Assembly (NCBI GenBank): GCA_002104895.1
Contig: MCFG01000048.1
Coordinates: 18,501-82,500 of the forward strand
Direction of reading: 5' to 3'
Source: Anaeromyces robustus
Lineage: Eukaryota; Neocallimastigomycota; Neocallimastigomycetes; Neocallimastigales; Neocallimastigaceae
Length of the DNA: 64,000 nt
Shown one piece after another: positions 1 to 10,848 of the stretch (the first letter of the stretch is position 1; each line of letters opens with the position of its first letter). The translations under genes were made by a program, and so were the position numbers. The notes under the pieces are model-generated. The model was not told the DNA's origin. It searched no databases and was given only the letters and a program-made list of their open reading frames with translations.

Positions 1-264
1 AACAATAATAACACTATAAAATAATAGAATTAAATAAATAATAATAATTATAATAATAATAATAATAATAATTATAATTACAATAATGAAAATTAATAAT
101 TTATAAAATGGATAATTTTTATTTTCTAAAAATAATTATAATAGCTATTTTAATATTTTATAATAAAAATAGATATACATATATATACATTAAAGGTTTT
201 AAAAGTATTTTCTTTTTTTTTTTTTTTTTTTTTGTTTAGATATAGTTTTATACTAATATAGTTT

Positions 265-284
265 TTATTTATTTGTTTATTTAC

Positions 285-315
<31 letters not shown>

Positions 316-350
316 TATTTATTTATATTTATTTATTTATTTATTTATTA
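265..350. repeat. (ATTT)n microsatellite
   Basis: Imperfect tandem ATTT units over about 85 bases, with a few ATTTG, ATTTAC and ATATTT variants. Simple low-complexity repeat of the intergenic background. Confidence 0.85.
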
Positions 351-1468
351 GAATAAAAAATTTTCTTTTCTTTTTCTTTTTCTTTTTCTTTACTATTATA
401 GGTGAGCCAAGAATAAAACAATTAGGAGAATAATACTAAAAAAAAAAAAAAAAAAATATATATTAAAAGTGATTGTTAATTGATAATATATTATTATATA
501 TTGAAATATATTATTTTATATAGGAATTCATCCTTTATTTTAATAAATTCTATTTAATTTATTACATATCCTTATTATAAATCAAATATATTATATTGTG
601 AAACTCTAATGAATTTATATATTAAATAAAGAAAAAAAATTTTTTTTTTAAAAAAAAAAGTTTTTTTAATATTTAATATATAATATTTTCTTTTTTTTTT
701 TTATTTTGATGTATTAGATTTATAACATCGTTTTTTAATTTATTATGTGTTTAAAATGAGTAAAAAGATAAAAATATTAATTAATTTAATCTATTTATTA
801 ATAAATAAAGTTTTAAATTTAATTAAAAAGGTTTTCTTATATAGGAACAATTATTAATATTAATAATATTAAATTAATTTTTTATATTAAATAAAGTTTA
901 GTATTAGGATTTTATTATGAATATCTTTATTATATATATATTTTAATTAAATAGAATTGTTATTAAATATAAATAATGTTTATTTAATTTTTATTTATAT
1001 ATCCATTTAATTTATTATTATTATTATATATTATACATTTAATTATAGAAAAATATTTTATTTTATAATAAATCATTAAAAAAAAAAAAGTTAATTAATA
1101 TTTAAAATTTAATAATTAATGTTTAGTATTAATCCTTTTTTTTTTTTTGCTTATAATATTATATATATTTATATTTGCATTTTTTTACTATTCTATTTTA
1201 TAATTCATTGATAATAATAATAATTAATACGTGACCATAAAAATATTGTTTTACTTAAAATAACTAATTATATATGTAGGTATGTTTTAAATTATAGAAT
1301 GTAAAACATTCTGAAATAATGCTAGTTATAAATTATTGATTTATTGATAAAAGAATTATCTATGTATTAAATAATAAATATTTTATAATTGAATAGTATT
1401 TCCTTCTCTATTATTCTATTTTTTTTTTAATTACAAAGAGAATAATATATTTACAATAAATATCTAAA

Positions 1469-1500
1469 TAGATTACCATAATTAACTCTTCGGTAATCTA
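1469..1500. other. Perfect 9-bp stem hairpin
   Basis: TAGATTACC at 1469-1477 is the exact reverse complement of GGTAATCTA at 1492-1500, with a 14-base loop. It contains G/C pairs, which makes it stand out from the surrounding A/T background where inverted repeats arise easily by chance. No function is assigned. Confidence 0.5.
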
Positions 1501-2163
1501 ACAACTTCTTTTCTTCTTTTACTTTTAAAATATTTATCTTAATAAAGATATAATATATTATAGCATAGTATAATATATTGTAAAATCTAATTAATAAAAT
1601 ATTCTATATTTAAATTATTCAAAATTTTAATTAATAATATTTTTTTTCTTTCTGACTGAAATAATCATAATTTTTAATAGTTTTAAATATTATATATTTT
1701 ATATTATATTATATATTATATATTATATATTATACTTGAATATAAAATACATTTCTATTTATTATTTAAATTTTAATTAAAATGAAATTTTATGAGTGGA
1801 TAAAAATTCTATATAAATAATTATACTGCTCAAGAATTTTTTTTTTTAAACTTTTTTTCTTTTTTTTTTTAAAAAAAATAAAAATAAAAAAAAAAAAAAT
1901 AAAATAATAAAGTAAATATATACTCTAAGGTTTTTGCAAGACTTAAATTTTTAGTATATAATTATTTTATTAAAGAATTTTAAAAAAAAAATAAAAATAA
2001 AATAAAAATAAAATAAAAATAAAGTAAAAATAAAAAATAAAAAATAATTAAATAAAGGAAAAATTCAATATAAATTAATTTAAGAAAAAAGAAAAAATTA
2101 AAAATTTAAAATTAAAATAAAATAAAATAATAATAATTAAAAAAAAAGAAAAAAGATATCAAA

Positions 2164-4929
2164 ATGAAATTAAATTATAATAAAATAATACCATTAGCAG
2201 CTACTTTATTATGTAAATATATTTTTCCTCTTTTTTTTATTTAATTAAATTTGCTTAAAATGTTTCTTTTTTTTTTTTTTTAAATAATTTTTGGAATATT
2301 AATTATTTTTTATATTTATATAATTATTATTTATTAAATAATATTTTTATATACTATTTTATCCATATTAAATTATTATTATTACTATTACTATTATTAT
2401 TAATTATCAATTCATATATTTTAAAAAGTTAATATAAAGAAAGCAACTGCTTTTGATGATTTATTTAGAAAACATAATGTTAAACGTGTCGAACTTTTTG
2501 AAAAAACAGATTTCCTTGTACCAGATATTAAAATTCATTTAAATGATGTAGACTTTCAAACTTTATTTTATGGCTTTCAATGTATGAAAGATTGTAGTCC
2601 AACATATTTAAAAGAAAATGACGATTGTTATACAGCTCCATGGGTTGATTTAAATAATGTTTTAGAAAAAGCTATTGATAAAGATTTTATGTACTTTAAA
2701 ATGGATAACATTAATAATAATAATGATATTAAACAAAATGATAAACAATTAATTCTTGATGTAGTAAAAAATAAAAATCATAATATTACTTTACCAGAAT
2801 TTAAAAATATTGTTAAGAATTATAGTAATTATACTGTCCCTGAATTATTTTCTATTCCATATCAACTTACTCGTATTCCAGATTCTAAATATTTTGAAAC
2901 TTCTAGTGCCTCTATGACTTTTAACTTAGGAAAGTAAGTATCACCTCAAATTAATTATTATTCTAATATCTATTATCTATTGTTATTATATTTATATTAT
3001 TTTAATTATAATTTATAATAATAATATTATTATATAATATATAATATAATATAAAATATTATAATTAATTTTAAATAATAATTTACTATAATTATTATTA
3101 TTTAAAATTAATTATAATAATTTGTTATATTATATTTTATTATTTAAATTATCTAAATTTTTTTAAACTATTAAATATTGAAATATTATTATTATATTGA
3201 TATATCCACACATAACTAAATATTTAAATATCTATATATATAATATCTAAATATCTAAATATATTATTATTATTATTATTATTTTATTACAATAATTAAA
3301 TATTTGATTAATTTATATAGGGAAGTCACTGAATTTCCAAAAGTTAAATTTTCTGTTGGTGGTAGATCAACAAAATTCTTTGAAAAAGTAGGTTATAATA
3401 TTAATGTTAAAGGTGATAATTTATTATATGGAGCTAAACAAATTCGTTTACGTTCTGTCACTGTTGATCCAACCTTCATGAGAGATAAATTATCTTATGA
3501 TTTATTTAATATCATGGGTATACCATGTTTATCTGCTAATTATGCTCGACTTTTCATTAATGATACTTTTATGGGATTATATCTTTTAAGAGATGCCTAT
3601 AAATCTCAATGGGTTCAAAATACTTTTGGTGAAGTAGATACTAAACATATTTATAAATGTAGTGGTGGTAAAAACCCATTCTTTAATTGTGCTAATGATG
3701 ATGAAGATGTTACCGATAATAAAGATTGGGAAGAATTCTTAGATAAATTAGATAAAGCTAAAACTCGTAAAGATTTAGAAGAATTTTTCGATGTAGATAC
3801 CTATATTAGATCTCAAGTAGCTAGATATTTAATTGGTGCTTTAGATCATCAAAGTGGTAATAATAATAATGTAGTATATATGTATCATGATGTTAGTGCT
3901 AATAAGGATATATGGATTCCACTTCTTTATGATTTTGATATGAATTTTGGTAATTTCCAAAAACCAAATACTAAACGTACCTTTGTAGAAGAAATTGTTG
4001 ATAAAAATAATCCATTATATTCCATACTTGAACTTAATAATGAAAGTGAAGAAGTTAAAAAAATTATGGATGAAATTATGCGTAAAGTTTTCAATCCAGT
4101 AGTACTTGTTCCACGTATTGATCAATTAAGAACTTTCCTTAAATCTTATGTGAAAGAAGATCGTACTAAAGGTGATAATGGTCGTTATCCAGGTAGATTT
4201 GATATTATGGCTACTAGAGTTGAAGATTTATTCACCTATAGTCATTTCAAACATAATTCAGAATTTACAACCATTGTCTCTATTGAACATTATAATAATT
4301 TCAATGATTTTAAACATACCTCTACGGCTTTAGGTCTTAAACAATGGGTTATTGAACGTTTCCAATATGCCTGTGACTATTATAAATTAGATTGTAGTTA
4401 TGTTGATGAACTTATGAAAAGTCCATACCTTAGTGATTATACTATAAAAGAAGAAACCGTTGAAAGAATAAGAGGAGGATGTAAAGGTACAGGTTATGCT
4501 TGTTGTATCCTTGATTATACCCCATTAAGTACTCAAGATCAATCTGGTGATTGGGGTAGAGAAGGTGGTTTAGATTGTTTCTTTGAAAATGGTTATAAAG
4601 AAAAGGAATTACCTGATGGAGAATGTTGGGCTAGTTTTGAAGGTTATCCATGTTGTGAAGATCCAAAAACTCCTGTTTCCTATGTTAATAAACAAACCCG
4701 TGTTGAATATGGTTTTGAACATGGGGAATGGTGTGGTATTAGTTCTTTACAAGGTAAAGAAATTTGTCCAGATTATACAAGTAAATATAGATGTTGTACA
4801 GAATGTAATGTTAGTTATACAGGTAGTGATGGACATACTTGGGGTATTGAATATGGTCAATGGTGTTCCATTCCATATACTTGTCAACCTAAACCAAAAC
4901 CAAAAGATCCAAAACCACCAAAGAAATAA
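2164..4929 (+). CDS. CotH-domain protein with three fungal dockerins (array gene 1)
   Basis: Secreted protein of 720 residues, built as exons 2164-2212, 2429-2933 and 3321-4929 (introns GTAAAT...AAG and GTAAGT...TAG, phases 1 and 2). Residues 1-23 form a signal peptide ending in KKATA. About residues 30-180 are the N-terminal block shared by all eight paralogues (LFEKTDF, then CYTAPW). The CotH-like domain follows, from VKFSVGG (about 190) through LRLRS, an LDHQSG motif (Asp near 360) and YDFDMNFG (388-395), the likely metal-binding motif of this kinase-like fold. Dockerins start near Cys572, Cys620 and Cys667 (GTGYACC, GYPCC, YRCC, each followed by WG and WC, except that the WG position reads YG in repeat 2). 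The tail is a short Pro/Lys-rich segment, unique in the array. Fungal dockerins are known to bind cellulosome scaffoldin, so a cellulosome-attached CotH protein is inferred. The N-terminal block has the CxxDCSP variant otherwise seen only in gene 8. Confidence 0.93.
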
Positions 4930-6059
4930 AAAAATATTTAAAAAAATTTAAGATTTAAAATTAGAAATAAAATAAAAAAAAAAAAAGAAAAAAAATTTTT
5001 TTTCTTTCTTTCTTCTTTTCAAAATTTATTTTAATTTTTTGATAAAATTAGAATAAAATAAAATAAAAATAAAAGTAAAAAGAAAAGAAAAGAGAAAAAA
5101 AAAAATTTTTTTTTCTTTAAAAAATAAAATAAAAAATGAAGAAAATAAAGAAATAAAAATAAATATTTTATTTTTATTTTATTTATTTTTATTTTTTTAT
5201 TTTTCATTTTTTATTTTTAGATATTATTTAATTTCATTTTAATATAAATATAAATTTAAGAAAAATAAAAATAAAGGTAAAAATATATATATATATTTTT
5301 CTGCCTAAAAAAATTATAGCAATAATCAAAAAATTAAACAAAAATTAAAAATACCAAAACAAACAAACAAATAAAAATTAAAAAAAAAAAAAAAGACAGA
5401 AAATATTAAAAACAAAAAACAAAAATTATAAAGCAAAAAAAAAAAAAAATAATAATACCAAACTAATAATAATAATAATAATAATATAATGATAACAAAT
5501 AATTTATAATATATTTATATAGAAATATTAATAATATTTCTTATCAACAAGCAACCAATATCGAAAAAAACGAAGAAACAATAAAATAAAAAATAATAAA
5601 AATAATAAAAAATAAAAAAAAAAAAGAAAATACATAATTAATAATAACTATTTTATATATATAATTTTCATAATTTATATAAAAACATTTTATATATTTT
5701 AATTTATAAATTATTATTATTATGTAAAAAAAAAAAAAAAAGATATATATATATGCACATATATATATTAATAAAACTAATAAAATATATAAAAAATAAT
5801 AAAATAAAATAGATTTTCATATATAGTATTTAAGAAAAAAATAAATAATTTTATAATATTTTTTTATTTTCTAATATCTATGAAAATTATAAAAAATTAT
5901 TATAGATTTATTTTTTTTTTTGTGAAATAAATATAATTGTAGTTATTTGTGTTAAAGACATTGATTTATTAATTGCTTCCTATTTAAGAATAAAAATCTT
6001 TGTATTAATCATTTCTTCGATCATATATATTTTTTTAATTTTTTTTTTTATTTTTTCGA

Positions 6060-6660
6060 ATAGTCTTTTTAATAATTTATTGGTGACCAGTAATAACTCT
6101 AAACTCTAGTGTCAATAATAAAATTAATCGTAGATAATATTGTTAAGGGTTATAAAAGGTAGTTCTAATAATAATAAGAACAATAATAGTAGATGTAATA
6201 TCAATATTTTTAGGAAATAGAAAATTTTGTTAATAATAGGTATCGAATTTATATTTTTTTTTTTAATTGGTGGAAGAGAAGAGAACTTGCCTTTTTAATG
6301 AAATAAATAATAATTAGTTGTCCATACAAAAAAAGGAATGGAAATGTTTGTTTTTTAAGTGTCAGACTGACTGACTGAGTCTGAGTCTGGTGTACATAAT
6401 TCAAAATTTCCATTCTTGTTGCGATCTGTGGGGCTCTATGGAATGATATCATACCTATTGTTTAAAAAAAGACAATATATATTGTTTAATAAATTCAAAA
6501 CTAACCTCTCCAAGGAACGTCAATTCTACATATAGAATTAAAGTAAAAAATTGATCTATCCTATTCCATTCCATTTAGAATGGTAATAGGATTCGACATT
6601 TGCCCTACTAGACTGTCCTATTGTGTTTTCAACATTAAGGGCTAGGACTAGTATGGATTT
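6060..6660. other. Compositionally distinct island, function unknown
   Basis: This stretch has many more G and C bases than its surroundings and little simple repeat. It includes a GACT/GAGTCT-rich run near 6362-6390, a G-rich run near 6426-6437 and a strong hairpin at 6559-6591. A 67-codon minus-strand frame (6249-6452) crosses it but ends in a Lys-rich low-complexity tail and matches no family I know. It could be a decayed gene or element, or an unrecognised non-coding RNA. Confidence 0.35.
6559..6591. other. Hairpin with 12-bp stem
   Basis: TCCTATT and CCATT on the left arm pair with AATGG and AATAGGA on the right arm, with one bulged T and an 8-base loop. It lies inside the 6060-6660 island. 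Confidence 0.5.
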
Positions 6661-7289
6661 ATTGTTTTTTAACACTACTTTTTTTTCCTTTCAGTATTAT
6701 TCATTATTATCTATAATGTTTAACTGGTTTTTTTTTTTTTTATTTTTTTATTATCATTTTTTTTTATTATGTGTTTTTTTTTATAAATATTTAAACTCAA
6801 TAAGGATGATGTACGAATTGTGTGGACTAAAGAAATAAAAAAAAAAAAAAGTGCTAAAGGTTTAGTTTATCATGAAAATTTTTTTTTCTATAAGTATTTA
6901 TTAAATATAAAATATAATTTTTATATATATTATCTATTACCGAAAAAAAGAAATATCATACATAAAAAATATAATCAATCACAATTAAAAAAAAAGATAG
7001 ATAAGAAAAGATGAAATTATTAAATAACCCTATTTATAAATAATAATAATATTAAGAAATATTATTATAAAGTGACAATTTATATCATAAAATTATAGAT
7101 TATTATAATCATAATCATAATATTTAAAATTAATTAATAAAAAGAAAAGAGTTTATTTAAAAGTAATAATTAATAAATATTAAAGTAAATAGTTATTTAT
7201 GATAAAACAGTTGTTTTTTTTTTTTTATTTATAATAATAATAATAAATAAATAATTAGTAATAATAATAACAACAAATAAGAATAATGA

Positions 7290-7295
7290 ATAATG

Positions 7296-7336
<41 letters not shown>

Positions 7337-7609
7337 GTTAATAATAATAATGAATAATAATAATAATAATAATAGTTAATAATAATAATGAATAATAATA
7401 ATAATAATAATAGTTAATAATAATAATGAATAATAATAATAATAATAGTTAATAATAATAATGAATAATAATAATAAATAATAATAATGAATAATAATAA
7501 TAATAATAGTTAATAATAATAATGAATAATAATAATAATAATAGTTAATAATAATAATGAATAATAATAATAATAATAGTTAATAATAATAATGAATAAT
7601 AATAATAAT

Positions 7610-7674
<65 letters not shown>

Positions 7675-7680
7675 TTAATA
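7290..7680. repeat. AAT-rich minisatellite with higher-order unit
   Basis: About 390 bases built of AAT triplets, organised at about 7310-7625 into roughly eight longer units that alternate an AATAGTT marker and an AATGAAT marker with variable numbers of AAT between them. The unit length varies around 30-40 bases. The 3' end decays into pure AAT. Confidence 0.85.
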
Positions 7681-7908
7681 ATAATAGTAATAATCAAGGC
7701 AATAATAATTTATTCTAAAAATAATGTAAACATTAAATATTCATGTTAAAAGAAAATAATAATAATAATAATAAAAATAATAATAATAATTATTATTATT
7801 ATTCATTATTATTATTATTATTATTATTATATAAATATTATTATTATTATTTTTTTTTGTTTGTTTGTTTGTTTGTTTATTTATAATTATTTTTATTTAT
7901 TTATTTTA

Positions 7909-7911
<3 letters not shown>

Positions 7912-7950
<39 letters not shown>
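7912..7950. repeat. Poly-T tract, 39 bases
   Basis: Uninterrupted run of 39 T. On the minus strand it is a poly-A tract, but no retroelement or open frame lies on that side, so I do not read it as a retroposon tail. Confidence 0.8.
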
Positions 7951-7953
<3 letters not shown>

Positions 7954-8424
7954 GCACACAATTTGTACGTCAACTTTATTGAATTTAAATATTAAAATAC
8001 ATGAATCATAAAAAAAACACATAATGATTTATTTTATACAATTTAGTTTTTTTTATTTATTTATAACATTATATAATCATTATAGCCATTGTAAAATAAA
8101 TTACGTATTAATTATGTGCTACCCAAATACCAAAGTAATAGTAATATCTATTAATACAAAATTATTAGCATGACAAATGACAAATTTGGGAAACTTTGTT
8201 TAATTATCTAACCATTTTACATTTTAGGTAACTGATAATTATATATGAATTATATATAAATTTTTCCATATAATACTTAATATTCACATGTAACTCTAGC
8301 AATTCACATGCTAAATTCTTATCATTTTTGGAATAATAATAAAATTAATAAAATTTAATAAATTTAATTAAATTATTAATAAAATTTAATCATTGTAATA
8401 AAAATATAATATAATAACAAAAAT

Positions 8425-8742
8425 ATGAAATTAATCCATAATTTATTTTATTTAAATAATATTATTACTTACTTTTATTGAAAAAATAAATATCAATGAA
8501 TAAATAACGTTAATAAATAAAAGTATTTATTTATTTATTAAAGAATATTGCTTAATAAATAATCAATAAAACCTTTCTATTTCTATCATAATGGAATTCT
8601 TATTTAGTTATATTATGTGATTATTATATTATGTGATTATTATATTCTATATTAAAAAAAATAGAATATAATTTTTTTTAAAATATATATATAAATATTT
8701 TGAAATATTGTACATAAATATGTTAATATATAATAATATAAT
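8425..8742 (+). repeat. Dispersed repeat, copy A
   Basis: About 300 bases that recur in the same orientation at 11997-12300. Shared landmarks in order are ATGAAATTAATCC at the start, ACTTACTTTTATTG, AATAACGTTAATAAA, AAGAATATTGCTTAA, AACCTTTCTATTTC and TTTTGAAATATTG. Copy A carries a short duplicated ATTATGTGATTAT segment that copy B lacks, and copy B carries an extra TTAACA near AAATAACG. No open frame and no clear terminal inverted repeats were seen, so it may be a solo LTR, a MITE-like relic or a segmental duplication. Confidence 0.8.
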
Positions 8743-10237
8743 TTATTAATAATAAAATGAATTATATTCTATTATATATTCTAATATATTATTTAATTAG
8801 AATATTTTCCTTTTCCTTAATTAATTTGATGATTAAAAAAAAAAAAGCAAACAAAATTTCTATTTTCTGTTAATGATATTAAATATTTCAAAAAAAAAAA
8901 AAAAAGATAAATTGTATACCACCATTTTACTTTATATGTTAATTCCTATTTTTTTTTTTAATACTAGAACTTTTTACTCTTTTTTTTATTAAGAAAAATA
9001 TTAATTAGATTTATGATGTCATCATACAATATTGTTGAATATTTATTATTTCTTAGTATAATTTCTTTTTTCTTATTATTATTCCTATTATTGATATTAA
9101 TATTCATTTTATTATTAATATTCATTTAATTAATTAATTATTATTCCTAATAATATTAATAAAAATATTAATATTATTATTAATTATTGTGATTATTCTG
9201 TATTATTTATTATGCATCTATTTTTTAAAAAAAAAACATTTTTGAATTATTTTCGATTGATTTACCATTAAAGAAAATCAAATTAATTTAATACAAAATT
9301 GGTTTTGTTAAATAACTTGTACTGAAAAAAAATTTTTTTTTTTTTTTGAGATTTAATTAATATTTTATTATATAATAAAATAATAATATTAAAAATAAAT
9401 AAATCAAATTGTTACAATTAAACTAAAAAAAAAAAAAAAGAAAACTTTCAATTAAAGAGAGAGAGAAAGAAAATGATGAATAGATGATACCAAGTCTACA
9501 TAATATCTAGAAAAGACTAATTTGACAGATAGTCTATTTATTTAAAATTAAACTATAAAAATATTATTTAATGATATGAATAATAATTATATATATATAA
9601 TATGTTATTTAAATGAGGATGTTGTAATACATTCAGTATAGGTTAATTTTTATTTATAGTTGGATTTAATTTCATGATCAAAAGTTTTTTATTTGACATA
9701 TTTTTTTTTTTTTGAATTAACATTTATGGCACCATGTTGATTTAATATTTAATGGTCAACAAAATAATTAATATATTAAATAATATCATAAAAATAATAT
9801 ATAATAAACAATTTATTAAAGCATTCCATTTAAAGAGATTAATATTAATGTATTAATTAGTCACATAATAAAAACTGATATTAATACATCAATTGATAAT
9901 TAAATTTAAGAAACCTATAAAGAAAGTTTCTTTATACTTATATTATCAGTACAATTATTAATATATATTTCACGATTAAATAATAAATTAGTTAATAGAT
10001 TTTATTTAAAATTAATTATTATTATTAATAAAAAATTCTATTTTATATTCATTAGAATTTCCATCTTTTTCTATCTTTCCAAAATCTATACTAAAGTTGA
10101 ATTTTGAGAAAAAATATAAAAGACAAAAAAAAAATCTTAAAAAAAAATATTATTTTCAAAAAACAATATAATTATTATTAACAAAATAATATAATTATTA
10201 TTAATAAAAAAAAATTTAAATTTTTTTGTTTGCGAAT

Positions 10238-10492
10238 ATGAAGTACTGTACTGTTACATACTTATTGTGTTTATTATTCTTATCCGTTATCGCCTGGTCA
10301 AAGAGGGTTTCTATTCCCGCTGAATATTGTTATACTAGAGAAAAAGTATGTTATGAGAATAGTATCTTGGATCTTAGAGAACACTGTGATACTGGAGGAT
10401 GTATTTATAACCATCCTACTCATGATGAAAAAATCTGTAATGGTTGTTCATATGCAGTTGCTACTTCATGTTACTGTAAAAATGCTTTATAG
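10238..10492 (+). CDS. Small secreted cysteine-rich protein, unknown function
   Basis: Single-exon gene for 84 residues. I start at the ATG at 10238; the frame stays open upstream only through non-ATG codons. Residues 1 to about 20 (MKYCTVTYLLCLLFLSVIAW) are a typical signal peptide. The mature part of about 63 residues has eight cysteines (EYC, KVC, EHC, GGC, KIC, NGC, TSC, CYC), which fits four disulfide bonds in a compact extracellular protein. I recognise no family, and the cysteine spacing is not that of the fungal dockerin. Its base composition is like the other genes and unlike the spacer. It lies alone between array genes 1 and 2 on the same strand. The stop codon is followed directly by a long AAAAT repeat. 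Confidence 0.75.
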   Translation: MKYCTVTYLLCLLFLSVIAWSKRVSIPAEYCYTREKVCYENSILDLREHCDTGGCIYNHPTHDEKICNGCSYAVATSCYCKNAL

Positions 10493-10848
10493 AAAATAAA
10501 AATAAAATAAAATAAAATAAAATAAAATAAAATAAAATAAAATAAAATAAAATAAAATAAAATAAAATAAAATAAAATAAAATAAAATAAAATAAAATAA
10601 AATAAAATAAAATAAAATAAAATAAAATAAAATAAAATAAAATAAAATAAAATAAAATAAAATAAAATAAAATAAAATAAAATAAAATAAAATAAAATAA
10701 AATAAAATAAAATAAAATAAAATAAAATAAAATAAAATAAAATAAAATAAAATAAAATAAAATAAAATAAAATAAAATAAAATAAAATAAAATAAAATAA
10801 AATAAAATAAAATAAAATAAAATAAAATAAAGTAAAATAAAATAAATA
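10493..10848. repeat. (AAAAT)n pentanucleotide repeat, about 70 units
   Basis: Almost perfect AAAAT units over about 350 bases, with one AAAGT variant near the 3' end. It begins right after the stop codon of the small secreted gene and so probably lies in its 3' untranslated region. On the minus strand it reads as an open frame of repeated FYFIL residues, which is an artefact. Confidence 0.95.

Larger units (their letters stand above)
1..2163. other. Intergenic sequence upstream of gene 1
   Basis: No gene was found here in either strand. The stretch is almost pure A/T with many poly-A and poly-T runs, an ATTT microsatellite at about 265-350, and one 9-bp perfect hairpin at 1469-1500. The last 150 bases before the ATG at 2164 are A-rich, as before every paralogue in the window, and probably hold the promoter and 5' leader, but no core promoter motif can be assigned with confidence in such A/T-rich DNA. 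Confidence 0.7.
4930..10237. other. Long gene-poor spacer between gene 1 and the small secreted gene
   Basis: No intact gene is supported. It holds A/T homopolymers, a more complex island at about 6060-6660, an AAT-rich minisatellite (7290-7680), a 39-base poly-T (7912-7950) and one copy of a 300-bp repeat (8425-8742). Short open frames at 6249-6452 (minus), 6623-6838 and 6820-7014 are low-complexity or lack any recognisable motif, and I do not call them genes. Confidence 0.7.

Noticed and set aside
2934-3320. Stop after exon 2 as a true end, giving separate short genes in each array member
   Set aside because: GTAAGT-type donors and TAG/CAG acceptors restore the frame exactly in seven genes, and gene 2 is naturally fused at this point.
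4583-4951. Second-frame open stretch inside gene 1
   Set aside because: Out-of-frame shadow of the dockerin region; the same kind of shadow occurs in genes 2, 4, 5, 6, 7 and 8.
6249-6452. Minus-strand frame of 67 codons as a gene
   Set aside because: No start context, family or partner exon, and a low-complexity tail; noted only as part of a complex island.
7912-7950. Poly-T as tail of a minus-strand retroposon
   Set aside because: No element body or open frame adjoins it; such runs are common in the window.
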